A DNA stretch of 64,000 nucleotides from an uncultured Prevotellaceae bacterium. Its GTDB lineage: Bacteria; Bacteroidota; Bacteroidia; Bacteroidales; Bacteroidaceae. Positions 1 to 10,100 of this stretch are shown piece by piece. The notes beneath the pieces were generated by a model. That model worked only from the letters and a program-made list of their open reading frames with translations. It was not told the origin of the DNA and made no database searches. A program made the translations under genes and the position numbers. The stretch lies in contig ONDP01000015.1 in the NCBI GenBank assembly GCA_900316645.1, positions 16,128 through 80,127 of the forward strand, given 5' to 3'. Positions within the stretch are counted from its first letter, which is position 1; each line of letters opens with the position of its first letter.

Positions 1-428
1 CCCATGCCTGCTGTGCCGATATAAAAGTCTCCTTTTTTAGTTTCGATGATACTGTTAACTCGTGGATAAAGATTCCTTGGGAAATGAATATTGACAAATG
101 CATTACGTTTGAAATCATATCTGGCCAATCCTTTACCAGTCCCTACCCATAATCGACCTTGGCTGTCGCAGAGCAATGTGCATATTTCATTTTGCGGGAT
201 ACTGGTAGAATCACTGCTACTGTATCTATAGTTATAAAAACGATACCCGTCAAATCTGTCAAGACCATAAGTCGTTCCAATCCAAATATATCCATATCCG
301 TCTTGAGTGACACAGGTAACATCACTACAGGAAAGCTTTCCTGTTGAAAACAATTTTCCATTTATCTGTGCATGTCCAATTGTAGACATGCACAGACTTA
401 TGATGCAGATTAATAATCTTTTAAACAT
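1..428 (-). CDS. Two-component-type propeller sensor, N-terminal part (runs off window)
   Basis: Reading the minus strand from the ATG at 426-428 gives an open frame to the window edge. It opens with a signal peptide (MFKRLLICIISLCMSTIGHA, then Q). Two Reg_prop-like propeller blades follow, with cores QDGYGYIWIGTTYGLDRFDG and SQGRLWVGTGKGLARYD, and a third blade begins at the edge (KGDFYIGTAGMG). This pattern is typical of the periplasmic sensor of Bacteroidetes hybrid two-component systems, which usually continue into a Y_Y_Y domain, a histidine kinase, a receiver and an AraC output domain; none of these can be seen here. The start lies only 3 bp after the gdhA stop, so the two may be co-transcribed. 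The family assignment is good; the full architecture is inferred. Confidence 0.8.
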   Translation of the reverse strand, partial: MFKRLLICIISLCMSTIGHAQINGKLFSTGKLSCSDVTCVTQDGYGYIWIGTTYGLDRFDGYRFYNYRYSSSDSTSIPQNEICTLLCDSQGRLWVGTGKGLARYDFKRNAFVNIHFPRNLYPRVNSIIETKKGDFYIGTAGM

Positions 429-431
429 TCT

Positions 432-1769
432 TCATACGATGCCTTGGGCAAGCATGGCTTTGGCTACTTTCATGAAGCCGGCAACATTGGCGCCCTTGAC
501 GTAGTTGATGTAATTGCCCTCTTTACCGTATTTCACACACTGTTCATGGATACCTGACATGATGTGGTGCAACTTCTGGTCAACCTCCTCGCCAGTCCAG
601 GCGATGCGCATGGAGTTCTGTGTCATCTCCAATCCTGAGGTAGCCACACCACCGGCATTGACGGCCTTGCCGGGAGCAAAGAGCTGACCGGCAGCAATGA
701 ATTTGTTGACGGCTTCTGCCGTACATCCCATGTTGCTGACCTCTGCCACGCAGATAGGTTTGTTGGCCAATATGAGGTCGGCATCGTCACCATTCAGTTC
801 GTTCTGGGTTGCACAGGGCAGATAGATGTCGGCTTTCTGTTCCCAGGGCTTCTTGTCCTTGAAGAACTGGCTGCCAGGGAATTCATCAGCGTAGGGCTGA
901 CAGATGTCGTTGCCCGAGGCACGCAGCTCCAACAGATAGTCAATCTTCTCAGCATCCAGTCCTGCTGGGTCGTAGATATAGCCGTCGGGTCCTGAAATGG
1001 TAATCACCTTTGCTCCCAGTTCTGTAGCCTTCTTGGCTGCTCCCCATGCCACATTACCGAAACCGGAAAGCGCCACCGTCTTACCTTTTATGTCATGTCC
1101 ATGGGTCTGCAACATCTGATGAACGAAATAGAGGGCGCCATAACCTGTTGCCTCAGGACGTAGGATGCTGCCGCCCCATTCAATACCCTTACCCGTCAGT
1201 GTGGCACTATGGAATTCGCTTGTGAGCTTTTTGTACATACCGAACAGATAGCCTATCTCACGACCACCGACACCGATGTCACCGGCAGGTACATCCACAT
1301 CGGGACCAATCACCTTATAGAGTTCCCACATGAAAGCTTGGCAGAAACGCATAATCTCCGCATCGCTCTTGCCGCGTGGTGAGAAGTCGCTACCGCCCTT
1401 GCCACCACCCATAGGCAGTGTGGTCAGCGCATTCTTGAAAGTCTGTTCGAAGCCCAAGAACTTCAGGATACTGAGGTTGACAGATGCGTGGAAACGCAGA
1501 CCGCCCTTATACGGACCGATAGCACTGTTGAACTGCACGCGATAGCCGATGTTCACCTGTACCTCACCTTTATCGTCAACCCAAGGCACACGGAAAGTAA
1601 TGATGCGCTCGGGTTCCACGATACGCTCCACTATCTTGGCTTTCTCAAACTCAGGATGTTGGTTGTACACGTCCTTGATGGATTCCAATACTTCGCGTAC
1701 GGCTTGCAGGTATTCAGCCTCACCTGGATGCTTCTTCTCCAGGTCCTGCATAATCTTCTCTACGTTCAT
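432..1769 (-). CDS. gdhA: NADP-specific glutamate dehydrogenase
   Basis: Catalyses reductive amination of 2-oxoglutarate with ammonium and NADPH to glutamate in the cytoplasm, the main ammonium entry route in many Bacteroidales. The 445-aa length is normal for the hexameric NADP enzyme. Visible motifs are the substrate-binding segment PYKGGLRFH (Lys88), the glycine-rich catalytic loop MGGGKGGSDF (catalytic Lys124), PAGDIGVGGREIG (Asp164) and the Rossmann element SGFGNVAWG near residues 235-243. The following ISGPDGYIY segment fits NADP rather than NAD use. A good promoter lies about 50 bp upstream. The next gene on this strand, a propeller sensor, starts 3 bp after the stop. Confidence 0.97.
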   Translation of the reverse strand: MNVEKIMQDLEKKHPGEAEYLQAVREVLESIKDVYNQHPEFEKAKIVERIVEPERIITFRVPWVDDKGEVQVNIGYRVQFNSAIGPYKGGLRFHASVNLSILKFLGFEQTFKNALTTLPMGGGKGGSDFSPRGKSDAEIMRFCQAFMWELYKVIGPDVDVPAGDIGVGGREIGYLFGMYKKLTSEFHSATLTGKGIEWGGSILRPEATGYGALYFVHQMLQTHGHDIKGKTVALSGFGNVAWGAAKKATELGAKVITISGPDGYIYDPAGLDAEKIDYLLELRASGNDICQPYADEFPGSQFFKDKKPWEQKADIYLPCATQNELNGDDADLILANKPICVAEVSNMGCTAEAVNKFIAAGQLFAPGKAVNAGGVATSGLEMTQNSMRIAWTGEEVDQKLHHIMSGIHEQCVKYGKEGNYINYVKGANVAGFMKVAKAMLAQGIV

Positions 1770-1820
1770 AGTTTTAAGGTTTTTTATTTGTTAAACTAAC
1801 ATTTTGTTACTTTGTTAATG

Positions 1821-1851
1821 CAAAAATAGGGAAAATTCTTGAAATGACCAA
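1821..1851 (-). promoter_or_regulatory. Bacteroidetes-type promoter of gdhA
   Basis: On the minus strand a perfect TAnnTTTG -7 element (TATTTTTG, complement of 1821-1828) is preceded by a TTG -33 element (complement of 1849-1851) with a 20-bp spacer. This matches the consensus of the Bacteroidetes primary sigma factor. It sits about 50 bp upstream of the gdhA start. Confidence 0.65.
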
Positions 1852-1890
1852 GAAAATTCCCTATTATTTTATAGAGGTGCTTGCAAAATG

Positions 1891-2100
1891 CTAATTTTGC
1901 TTAGGGAAGGGTAGTGAAGTCGAAGTCGTCGAAGAATTCGGCGCACCGCCCCAGCCGCCTTTCAGTGTGCCATTGCTGAGGTGGAGTTTCGCATCTTTAC
2001 GTACCGTGATTACCAGACCGCCATTTTCGCCGCGCTTCGTCAACCTGCGGTCCAGCGTGAAGCCGGCATAATAGGTCGTAATTCTTGACAATTTTCTCAA
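1891..2100 (-). pseudogene. Degraded ORF, possible gene remnant
   Basis: An open frame on the minus strand starts with TTG rather than ATG and encodes a 69-aa peptide with a beta-rich centre (GGLVITVRKDAKLHLSNGTL). Near its end, another frame reads CAEFFDDFDFTTLP and then stops. This looks more like the natural end of an acidic protein than the low-complexity end in the annotated frame, so a frameshift in an old C-terminal fragment is possible. I do not recognise the family. The 500 bp between gdhA and the lipoprotein gene holds this remnant, the gdhA promoter and a palindrome array, and no intact gene that I can support. Confidence 0.2.
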
Positions 2101-2132
2101 AGTGCAATTCAGGGTCTAGATTCACTTAATCA

Positions 2133-2192
2133 TTTGACTCGAGTCAAAAGACGAATTGGCTCGAGCCAAATCACGAATTGACTCGAGTCAAT
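2133..2192. repeat. Array of three perfect palindromes at exact 22-bp spacing
   Basis: Three palindromes share a CTCGAG core: TTTGACTCGAGTCAAA (2133-2148), TTGGCTCGAGCCAA (2156-2169) and ATTGACTCGAGTCAAT (2177-2192). Their centres are at 2140.5, 2162.5 and 2184.5, exactly 22 bp apart. The linkers are related (both contain ACGA). In the middle copy both arms changed together (GAC/GTC to GGC/GCC), so symmetry is preserved. Possible roles are a cooperative dimer-binding operator or a set of small hairpins. A second array with the same geometry lies at 60746-60823. Confidence 0.85.
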
Positions 2193-2269
2193 ATTATGAG
2201 GTACTTGGTATATGTTTAATAGTTTCTTTTGAAATGCCGAAAATATTTTACATTATCGGTTTGGCCATG

Positions 2270-3067
2270 CTATTCTGCTTCGTTTTGTCCTGTATTTTCG
2301 CTGGGATCCACAGGGAAGTCATCACCAGTCACCTTGATAGTAATGCTATGGGTTATTTCAGAATTATCGACAGATGCCACAGTAATATTCACCGTTCCAC
2401 TTCTCATGAATGTCACCATGCCATGATCGTCTATCAGGGCCACCGCTTCATCACTGGTACTCCACGTCACATTGGTTTCTGTTGTGTAGATGGGAGTGAA
2501 ACTGGCCAGTAACTGCACAGAAGTGCCTACCATTTGCTGTTGGGTGAGGTCTGTCATGTTTGCACACGTGATGTCTACAGCAGTAGGATGAGTCACAACG
2601 AAGACTGGCGTATAGGTACTGGTAAAGGACAATATGCCGTCGCTGAAGACAAGGGCGAAGGCATAGTCGCCGTCATACTCGAAGCCACTACTGGGTGTCG
2701 CCGTCATTGTTATCACACCTGCTGTGGCGTCTCCCTGCACATTAGAGATGCTCAGCGAGGGACTCGAAGCATTTGTCTTGCTGTCGAATCGCAGTTGTTG
2801 ACTATTGGTCGCCAGTGCCGTGGCAAGTTTCTTCGGTTCCACCCGATAGCGTAATGTCATCGGTGTTGTTCCGTCCACGCGGATGAAGCCGTTACTATAC
2901 TCTGGGACAAAAACCAGTGACTGCAACTGTTTGACAATACCATTCAGGTCGTTTTCCAGTGAGTCAAGTCGTTCACCTTGTCTGTTGATGTCGTCCTGAT
3001 AGTCACTACATGCCATCATCAGCAGAAGAGCTGGGAAAAGCACTTTAAGGAGTGTTTTATTATTCAT
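2270..3067 (-). CDS. Exported lipoprotein with C-terminal Ig-like (BIG2-type) domain
   Basis: Last gene of the surface operon that starts at 19721. The start is set at the ATG at 3065-3067 because it leads straight into a signal peptide with lipobox LLMMAC; an in-frame ATG ten codons upstream would overlap the OmpA gene. After the lipidated Cys comes a short helical stretch (RQGERLDSLENDLNGIVKQL) that could form a coiled coil. A beta-rich middle follows, and then a bacterial Ig-like group 2 domain near residues 165-250, recognisable by WSTSDEAVALIDDHGMVTF. The tail is acidic. It probably sits in the outer membrane as an accessory of the large MBG-repeat proteins; its specific role is unknown. 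Confidence 0.8.
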   Translation of the reverse strand: MNNKTLLKVLFPALLLMMACSDYQDDINRQGERLDSLENDLNGIVKQLQSLVFVPEYSNGFIRVDGTTPMTLRYRVEPKKLATALATNSQQLRFDSKTNASSPSLSISNVQGDATAGVITMTATPSSGFEYDGDYAFALVFSDGILSFTSTYTPVFVVTHPTAVDITCANMTDLTQQQMVGTSVQLLASFTPIYTTETNVTWSTSDEAVALIDDHGMVTFMRSGTVNITVASVDNSEITHSITIKVTGDDFPVDPSENTGQNEAE

Positions 3068-3078
3068 AATACATATAT

Positions 3079-4197
3079 TTATTCGTTCACAATACAAATG
3101 ACCAATCTGTTGTCTTTATTTCTCTGTTTAGGCTGTATCTCGTCACCTAGTCCTTGGATGGTCATCCGTTCATAGGGGATGCCATTCTCTAGGAGATAGT
3201 TACTTACCGCTCGTGCCCGTAGCCAGGAGATGCTTTTGTTTATCTTCCTCGTACCTGTATTCCTGTCAGCGTAACCTTTTATGTCTACTATCGTTTCAGG
3301 ATGTGCTTTCAGATAGTCGATGAGCGGATTCAGTTGTTGACGTTGAGGTTGCAGAATACGATATTGGTTGATGCAGAAGAATACTTCTGTAGGTGTCGCT
3401 GACTCTTTCTTCTCCTCAACGGGTGGGGGAGTCTCTTGGATGGTATCAGCGACAACAGGTGTCTCCACCACTGGTTCAGTCACGATGGGGGTTGCTTCTG
3501 GTTGTTGCTCGATAGGCTGAGGCTCTTCTACGACGATGAGTCTGCTGGTCTTTCCCAATGCAATCTTCACACCGGCCATCAGTCCTATCTGCCAGTCAAT
3601 GCCCTTTCCTTTACCAATCTTCGAGTTGAAGTCTTCTGGCAGCATATTCGCTACCGCCTCCACACTTATTGACAGACGGTTGGAGAGTCGGTAATCAGCA
3701 CCGACACCACCACGTGCGGCAAACATACTCTTACTGCCTGTCCATAGTTTCTCAAAGTTACCACCTTCCTCATGCAGTTTATTTGCCTCATCGTTATTGA
3801 AGGCGAAAGCCATCCCTACACCTAAGAAGACATAAGCGTTCAGTCGCCTGCGAGGTTTCCTACTACTCAACAGGTTCGACAAAGAGAGGGTAACATCGAC
3901 CTGAGGCTGTATGTAGTTCCATTTATATTTAGCCTTGGGATGTGCCTGCCAGTTGTGCGCTTCCCAGCCGGAGATACCAGCCCGTACACCCCAAAGAGGT
4001 GTCATCTGGTAGCCTCCATACAAGGCGGCAGCAGGGGAGAGCTGTTTGCTGAAACTTGCTTCGCCCTCCACCCAGTTGACGCCAACTTGAGGCAACAGGT
4101 ACCAGTGGGGACGAAACACTTCGCTTTGTCCCTGCGCTGTCACCTTTCCCCAAGAGGTTAGTAACACAACGAGTAATATGGTCAGTCTGCCTCTCAT
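3079..4197 (-). CDS. OmpA-family outer membrane protein
   Basis: 372 aa. A signal peptide ends near KVTAQ. It is followed by an eight-stranded-barrel-like domain (about residues 25-215, with repeated aromatic-ended strands), a proline/glutamate-rich linker (about 220-270) and a C-terminal OmpA peptidoglycan-binding domain (about 272-372) with VDIKGYADRNTG, RARAVSNYLLENG and GLGDE. The likely role is to tie the outer membrane to the cell wall. Its ATG overlaps the stop of the 2981-aa gene in an ATGA arrangement, which suggests translational coupling and a stoichiometric or functional link with the giant protein. Confidence 0.9.
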   Translation of the reverse strand: MRGRLTILLVVLLTSWGKVTAQGQSEVFRPHWYLLPQVGVNWVEGEASFSKQLSPAAALYGGYQMTPLWGVRAGISGWEAHNWQAHPKAKYKWNYIQPQVDVTLSLSNLLSSRKPRRRLNAYVFLGVGMAFAFNNDEANKLHEEGGNFEKLWTGSKSMFAARGGVGADYRLSNRLSISVEAVANMLPEDFNSKIGKGKGIDWQIGLMAGVKIALGKTSRLIVVEEPQPIEQQPEATPIVTEPVVETPVVADTIQETPPPVEEKKESATPTEVFFCINQYRILQPQRQQLNPLIDYLKAHPETIVDIKGYADRNTGTRKINKSISWLRARAVSNYLLENGIPYERMTIQGLGDEIQPKQRNKDNRLVICIVNE

Positions 4198-7100
4198 TTA
4201 ATCACGACCTTTTTACCATTCACGATATACACGCCCTTCTTTACAGGACGTCCCTCTATCTTGCGACCGTTCAGGTCGTACCAATCGGCGGTAGCAAATT
4301 TTTCACTATTCACTTTTACCTCTTCACTTACACTCGTCGTTCCCTCATTGATGACATCCAGGACGGTGCTATAGCTTCTTCCCTGAGCGACGGCAGGCAG
4401 ATGCAGCACCGCCTTACCGGCAGGCACTTTCACCGCTTCGTCTTCCAGTTTGATGCTGCAGAACTTATTATCTTTCAGGATATAGTAGTCATTCTCGTAG
4501 TGTGTAGCCTCAATGACTGGCTCCAGACAGTTCTCCTCACCATAGTCCTTATGGTCGTCCGTACTGATGAACGTACCACTGCTCATCCGTCGTGGACAAG
4601 CCACGATATCGTATGAGGTGTCACTGTTGCCAGACAAGAGGACGCCGTTATTGGACTTGATGACGCTGACGCCGTTGACATTCAGTTCTGTTGACGTCAG
4701 TTCTACGATGGCTACTGTCGTGGTGGTACGTTCCTGAACGGTGAAGACGGTTATGTTCTCAGGAACGTAGACATCTACGCCACTCGAGAAGGTCCAGTAT
4801 TGGTTCTTGGCCTTTACCGTCGTCATCACCTTGTCGTTTCTGAAGTTAGCACCCAACGACGGCATCAGGGCATAGTCGTCGAGCAGTGCCAGCGACGTAT
4901 GTATCGTCGTTGTTGCGGGAATGGCATTGTCGCCGATAGTGAGGGTCTCTTCCGTATCAGGCAGATAGAGGTTCTGCAGATGCTCTGCATCCTCAAAGGC
5001 GTAGGCGGCAATTTCGGTGATAGTATAGGTCACTTCATCAACGGTGCAGTTAGCAGGTATGGTAAGATCAATCTCCTTGTCCTTCTCAGACTCTGGAATC
5101 TTGACACCTTTAACCCTGATATTGTTGTTTTCCTCGTCAATCAGTGAGACAATGAGCGAGACGGCGAACTCTTTCTGTTCCTCGTCGGTAGCTGTGATAT
5201 CGACAGAGAAGTCTGAACGCTCTATCACATACGTCTTGATGACCTCACTGGTATAGTTGCCCAGACCAGTGACCTTCACCTCATAGCTGCCTACTTCCGT
5301 ACCACCTTCATTGACGATGGTGTAGTCCGTCTCTTCTACCAGTGTATTCTCGCCGTCCTTCACCTCAACGTCAGGCCGTTGCAGTTCTCCGTTATAATAG
5401 AACACCTCTTCGCTTAGAATCACCATATTGTCCGTGATCGGCTTGGGGGTAATCTCGAAGGTCGTTGAAGCCGTACCCGTGAAGTTCTCCTTACCAGTCA
5501 CGGTAACAGTGACTGTACCCACATTGACGTTGGGAGATATCTCGACGGTATAACTGCTGGTAGGAACAATCGTCGAACTAATCGCTACCTCGCGAACACC
5601 AGGATTCTTTGCCGTTCCGTCATAGACATAGCTTGCCATCTCGTAGAGCACCACTTTCGCAGTCTCGATACTCAATGGCTTGATGGTAAACTGCTTGGTA
5701 ATTACACCCGTATAGTTGTTCCTACCAATCACTACCACATCATAGTCGCCATGATTAATACCACCGTCATTTGTCAGGGTATAGTCATTGGCAGTGAGGA
5801 AGGACTGGTCGCTGACAGTGACAGTAGGCTTCTGTTGCAGTGTGTTATAGGTATATGACGTACTGCTCAAGAAGACCATATCCTCTGTGAGAGGTTTCGG
5901 CTTGATGATGAAGGTCTTCGTCGTCGTACCGCTATACTCGCCCTGACCGGTAATCGTCACTGTGGCCGTACCTGCATTCGTATTATCCGTATAGCTGACA
6001 GAAAACTCGCTTCCTGGTGTCAACGTCTTATCACCGTCTTTCACGGTGACGGTAGGACGATGCTCACTACCCGTATAGACCACCTGTTCTGTACTCAGCG
6101 TTACATCGAACGAGCCGATACCCTTTGAGATGATGCAGAACTGTTTGGTAGCCATACCGTTGTAATTGCCCTTACCGTTGGCAATGACATCATACACGCC
6201 TACAGAGACACCTCCCTCGTTGGTCAGTGTGTAGTCGGTATCCAGTACCATTTCCGTACCACCGTTCATCAGGACGACGACGGGTTTCTGAGTGGCACCG
6301 TTATAGACATACTCCTCATTGCTGAGAATAATCATATCAGCCGCCAGTGACTGGCGCTCAATGGTGAATTCCGTCGTCAGCGTACCCGTGTAGTTGCCTT
6401 GTCCTGTAACGGTGACGCTAGCCGTACCGGCATCCGTGTTATTCGAGTAAGCCACCGCATAGCCAGCCGTCGGTATCACATCTTCACCGAAGGCAACCTC
6501 CTTCACACCAGGTTTCTTGGCTTTGCCGTCATAGACATAGCTCTCCAGTTCGTAGAGCGTCACCTTAGCCCCCTCAATACTCCTTTTGGCGATAACATAC
6601 GGATAGTCGAACTCTCCGCTGTAGTTGCCCGTCGCTGTTATGATGGCATGATAAGTACCTTGGTTCACACCACCGTTGTTCGTGATGACATAGTCACTCG
6701 CCTTCAGGGCTGTTCCGTCTCTCACTACTACCGTAGGAGTCTGGTTCTTGCCATTATAAATGAAGCCGTCAGCTGTCGTATAGCCGGAAACGGTAATCAT
6801 TGCAGCCGTCAAAGGCTTCTTGGTAATCTCGAAGGTTGTATTGCGTGTACCGGTATAGTTACCTTTACCTGTGACAGTGACTGTTGCCGTACCTGCATTC
6901 GTATTATCACTGAACACAACGGTATAGTCAGTCTCAGCCTCCAGTTTCTTGTCGCCGTCCTTCACGGTAACAGAGGGTTTCTTCTCCGTTCCGTCATACT
7001 CCACACTGGCTTCTCCCAACGTAATCGTGAAGTGGTTGATGACAGCATCCTTCTCCCAGATACTGTACTGCTTCTCGGCCTCACCCTTGTAGTTGCGCTT

Positions 7101-10100
7101 GCCGACAATCTTCACCTTGTAGTTGCCTACCTCTATACCACCGTCGTTCGTGAGTGTATAGTCATCGGCAGTGATACGCTCAGTGTCACCGTTCTTGTCA
7201 CTGACAGTCACCGTAGGCTTCTGCAGTTCACCCGTATAGTTGAAGTTCTCCTGACTGAGTGTGATCATGCTGCTGTTGACAGCCTTCTTCTCAATCTCGA
7301 AGGTGGTAGAGGCAGTACCCGTGAAGTTGTTCTTACCTGTGACGGTAACCGTTGCCGTACCTGCGTTGATGTTATTGCCATAGGCCACGTCATAGCCCAC
7401 CGTAGGCACGACGATATTGGCTGCAGTCACTACCTCGCGCACACCAGGTTTCTTCTCCGTACCGTCGTACGCCTTGTCTGGCAACTGGTACAGGGTGATG
7501 GCGGCATCCTCAATACTCAGCGGCTGGATGTTGAATGTCTTGGTAACTGTTCCTGTATAGTTGTTACTTCCCGTGATGGTTATCTCATAAGGTGACGAAG
7601 TCTCATTCACGTTCAGTCCGCCATTGTTTACCACCACATAGTCGTCAGCAGTCATTGCACTGCCGTCAGCCACCGTGACAGCAGGTTTCTGTATGGCACC
7701 GTTATAGATGAATCCGTCACCTGTCGTGAGCGTGTACCCCGTCACCTGTACCATATCCGCTGTCAGGGTCTTCGGATTGATCTTGAACGTCTTGGTGGCA
7801 GTACCCTGATAGTTACCGATACCCGTCACATTGGCTGATGCCGTACCAACATTCGTGTTGTTGGTGAAATTAATGGTATAGTGGGTGTCTTTTGTCAACA
7901 CGACATCTGGATTGTTGGCATCCCTGACAACGACGGTGGGCTCCTGGTTCGTACCATTATACGTCACATCGCTGATGTTGTCAATGGTAAAGCCTGCGGA
8001 ACCGGTGGCAATGATATTATACTCCTTCGAGGCCTGTCCTCCATAGTTCCCTTGTCCAGTGATAGATACAGAATAGGTTCCTACATTCACCGCACCGACA
8101 TTTACCAAGGTATAGTCTTCTGTGGCTCCTTCTGTTAGGGTATTTTCGCCATCTTTCACGGTGACTGTTGGTTTGAGGAGCGAACCGGTATATTCCAGAT
8201 TACTGTTACTAAGGATAATCATATCACTGGTCACAGGCTTCGGTGAGATGGTGTAGTCTTTTGTGACGGTTCCCGTGAAGTTGTGCTGTGCCGTGATGGT
8301 GATGGTCTTCTGACCATGACTCGTAGCGTCGGCAGGATAGGTGATGTCATAGTCAGTGCTGGGAACAGTCAGGGTACCCACCTTCACCTCACTCACTGCC
8401 GGCTTCTGGGCTGTGCCGTTGTAGGTGTATGTCAATGCTTCCAAGGTGACAGAGGCTCCCGTGATGCTCAACGGACTGATGGTATATTGCTTAGTGACCG
8501 AACCGGTATAGTTATGAGTTCCAGTTACCGTTATATCATAAGTGCCCACATCACTGTGATCAGAGTTGCTGATGGTGTAGTCGAGAGATGTCATTGCATT
8601 ACCGTCACTGACGGTGACAGTAGGCTTCTGGATATTGCCGTTATACGTAAACGTGGTGGGTGTCGACAGTGTCACCATATCCGCAGTCAGTGACTTTGCT
8701 GTAATATTGAAGGTCGTTGTCTTGGTACTTGCATAGTTCCCCTTACCCGTTACGGTGACAGTGGCTGTACCCACGTTCACATTGTCGCTATAAGCTACGT
8801 CATAGTCCGTACCCGGATTCAATGCTGTTGTCGTACCGGCTTTGTTAACTGTCACTGTCGGTGTGATAGGCGACCCAGTGTATGTCTGGTTGCCAATCGC
8901 GACGATGTCAAATGCAGTCCCACTTTGTTTAGCTACGATACTGTATTGCTTCGTAGCCGTTCCTGTATAGTTCTGCTTACCCACAATCTTTACCTCGTAG
9001 TTGCCTACTTCCGTACCACCAGGGTTCGTGAGTGTATAGTCATCCTCTGTGATGATATTGGTAGCCGGATTATTCGGGTCTTTCAAATCCTGAATGGTCG
9101 GATTGGGCTTGAGCACCTCACCCGTATATACCATGTTCATCTCTGCCTCAGGAATCACAATCATGTCGGCAGTGACAGGCTTGGGTGAGATAGTGAAGGT
9201 CTTATCAATACTGCCTGAGAAGTTGCCTGATGCTGTCACGGTGACCGTAGGAGCAGTAGTTGCTGTTGATAGCGCTGCATTTTGGTTGTTTGCATAGGCG
9301 GTAGAGTAGGTTGGTACAACCAGTTCACCCACCTTTACTACCAGCACGTTCGGTGTCTTGTTGTCACCGTCATAGATAAATGTCGACTGATCCAGCGTGA
9401 CTGCTGTTGTGGCAGGCAGTACGTAAGGTCTGATCTCATAAGTCTTTATCACTTCGCCCGTATAGTTTCCATCCTCATTACTGCTGATAGTCACTGTATA
9501 AGGAGTGCTGGAGGCATTGATATTACCCTCGTTGGTAATCGTATAGTCCTTACTGCTGATGATTGAAGGTGTTCCGTCAGTCACACTGACGCCTGGCTTC
9601 TTCAGCGTTCCGTCGTAAGTGTAGTAAGTTTCAGTAGAAACCACAGGAATACCCGTCAGTGCTATCGCCGCAGTGCTAAGTTCTTTCTTTCCAATGTTGA
9701 ATGTCGCCTCCTTGGTGAAGCTGTAGTTGCCGATACCCGTTATAATGGCAGTCGCAATTCCAGCATTGATATTGTTCACATAGGTCACATTATAATCGGT
9801 ACCAAAGTCCAAAGGTGTTTCTCCTTTCTTAACCGTAATGTTACTGGTGCTGTGTGGTGTCTGTGCCGCTCCGTTGTAGGTATAGTCGCCGCCTATGGTA
9901 ACGGTAATATCATCATCACCTATTTTATTAATAACATACTTTTTGACGATAGTACCGCTATAGTTGTTCTGACCGACAATCTGTACTTCCTTCTCACCGG
10001 GAGCCGTAACATCATCGGGATAGCGGACTACATAGTTGGCACTTGCTACCGTACCAGGCAAAGCCACATCCGTTACTGTCACAGTAGGCTTCAACACACT

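Noticed and set aside
2133-2192. CRISPR-like array
   Set aside because: Units are only 22 bp in total with 6-10 bp linkers, so there is no room for spacers, and there are no cas genes.
2200-2269. Terminator of the surface operon (stem near CCGATAAT/ATTTTCGG)
   Set aside because: The stem has a mismatch, is AT-rich and lacks a convincing T run; too weak to list.
6399-7595. 398-codon plus-strand open frame opposite the giant MBG gene, with several similar ones between 6.4 and 12 kb
   Set aside because: They lie antisense to a clearly coding repeat gene, have low-complexity His/Arg/Val composition, and arise from the repeated codon pattern of the sense strand.
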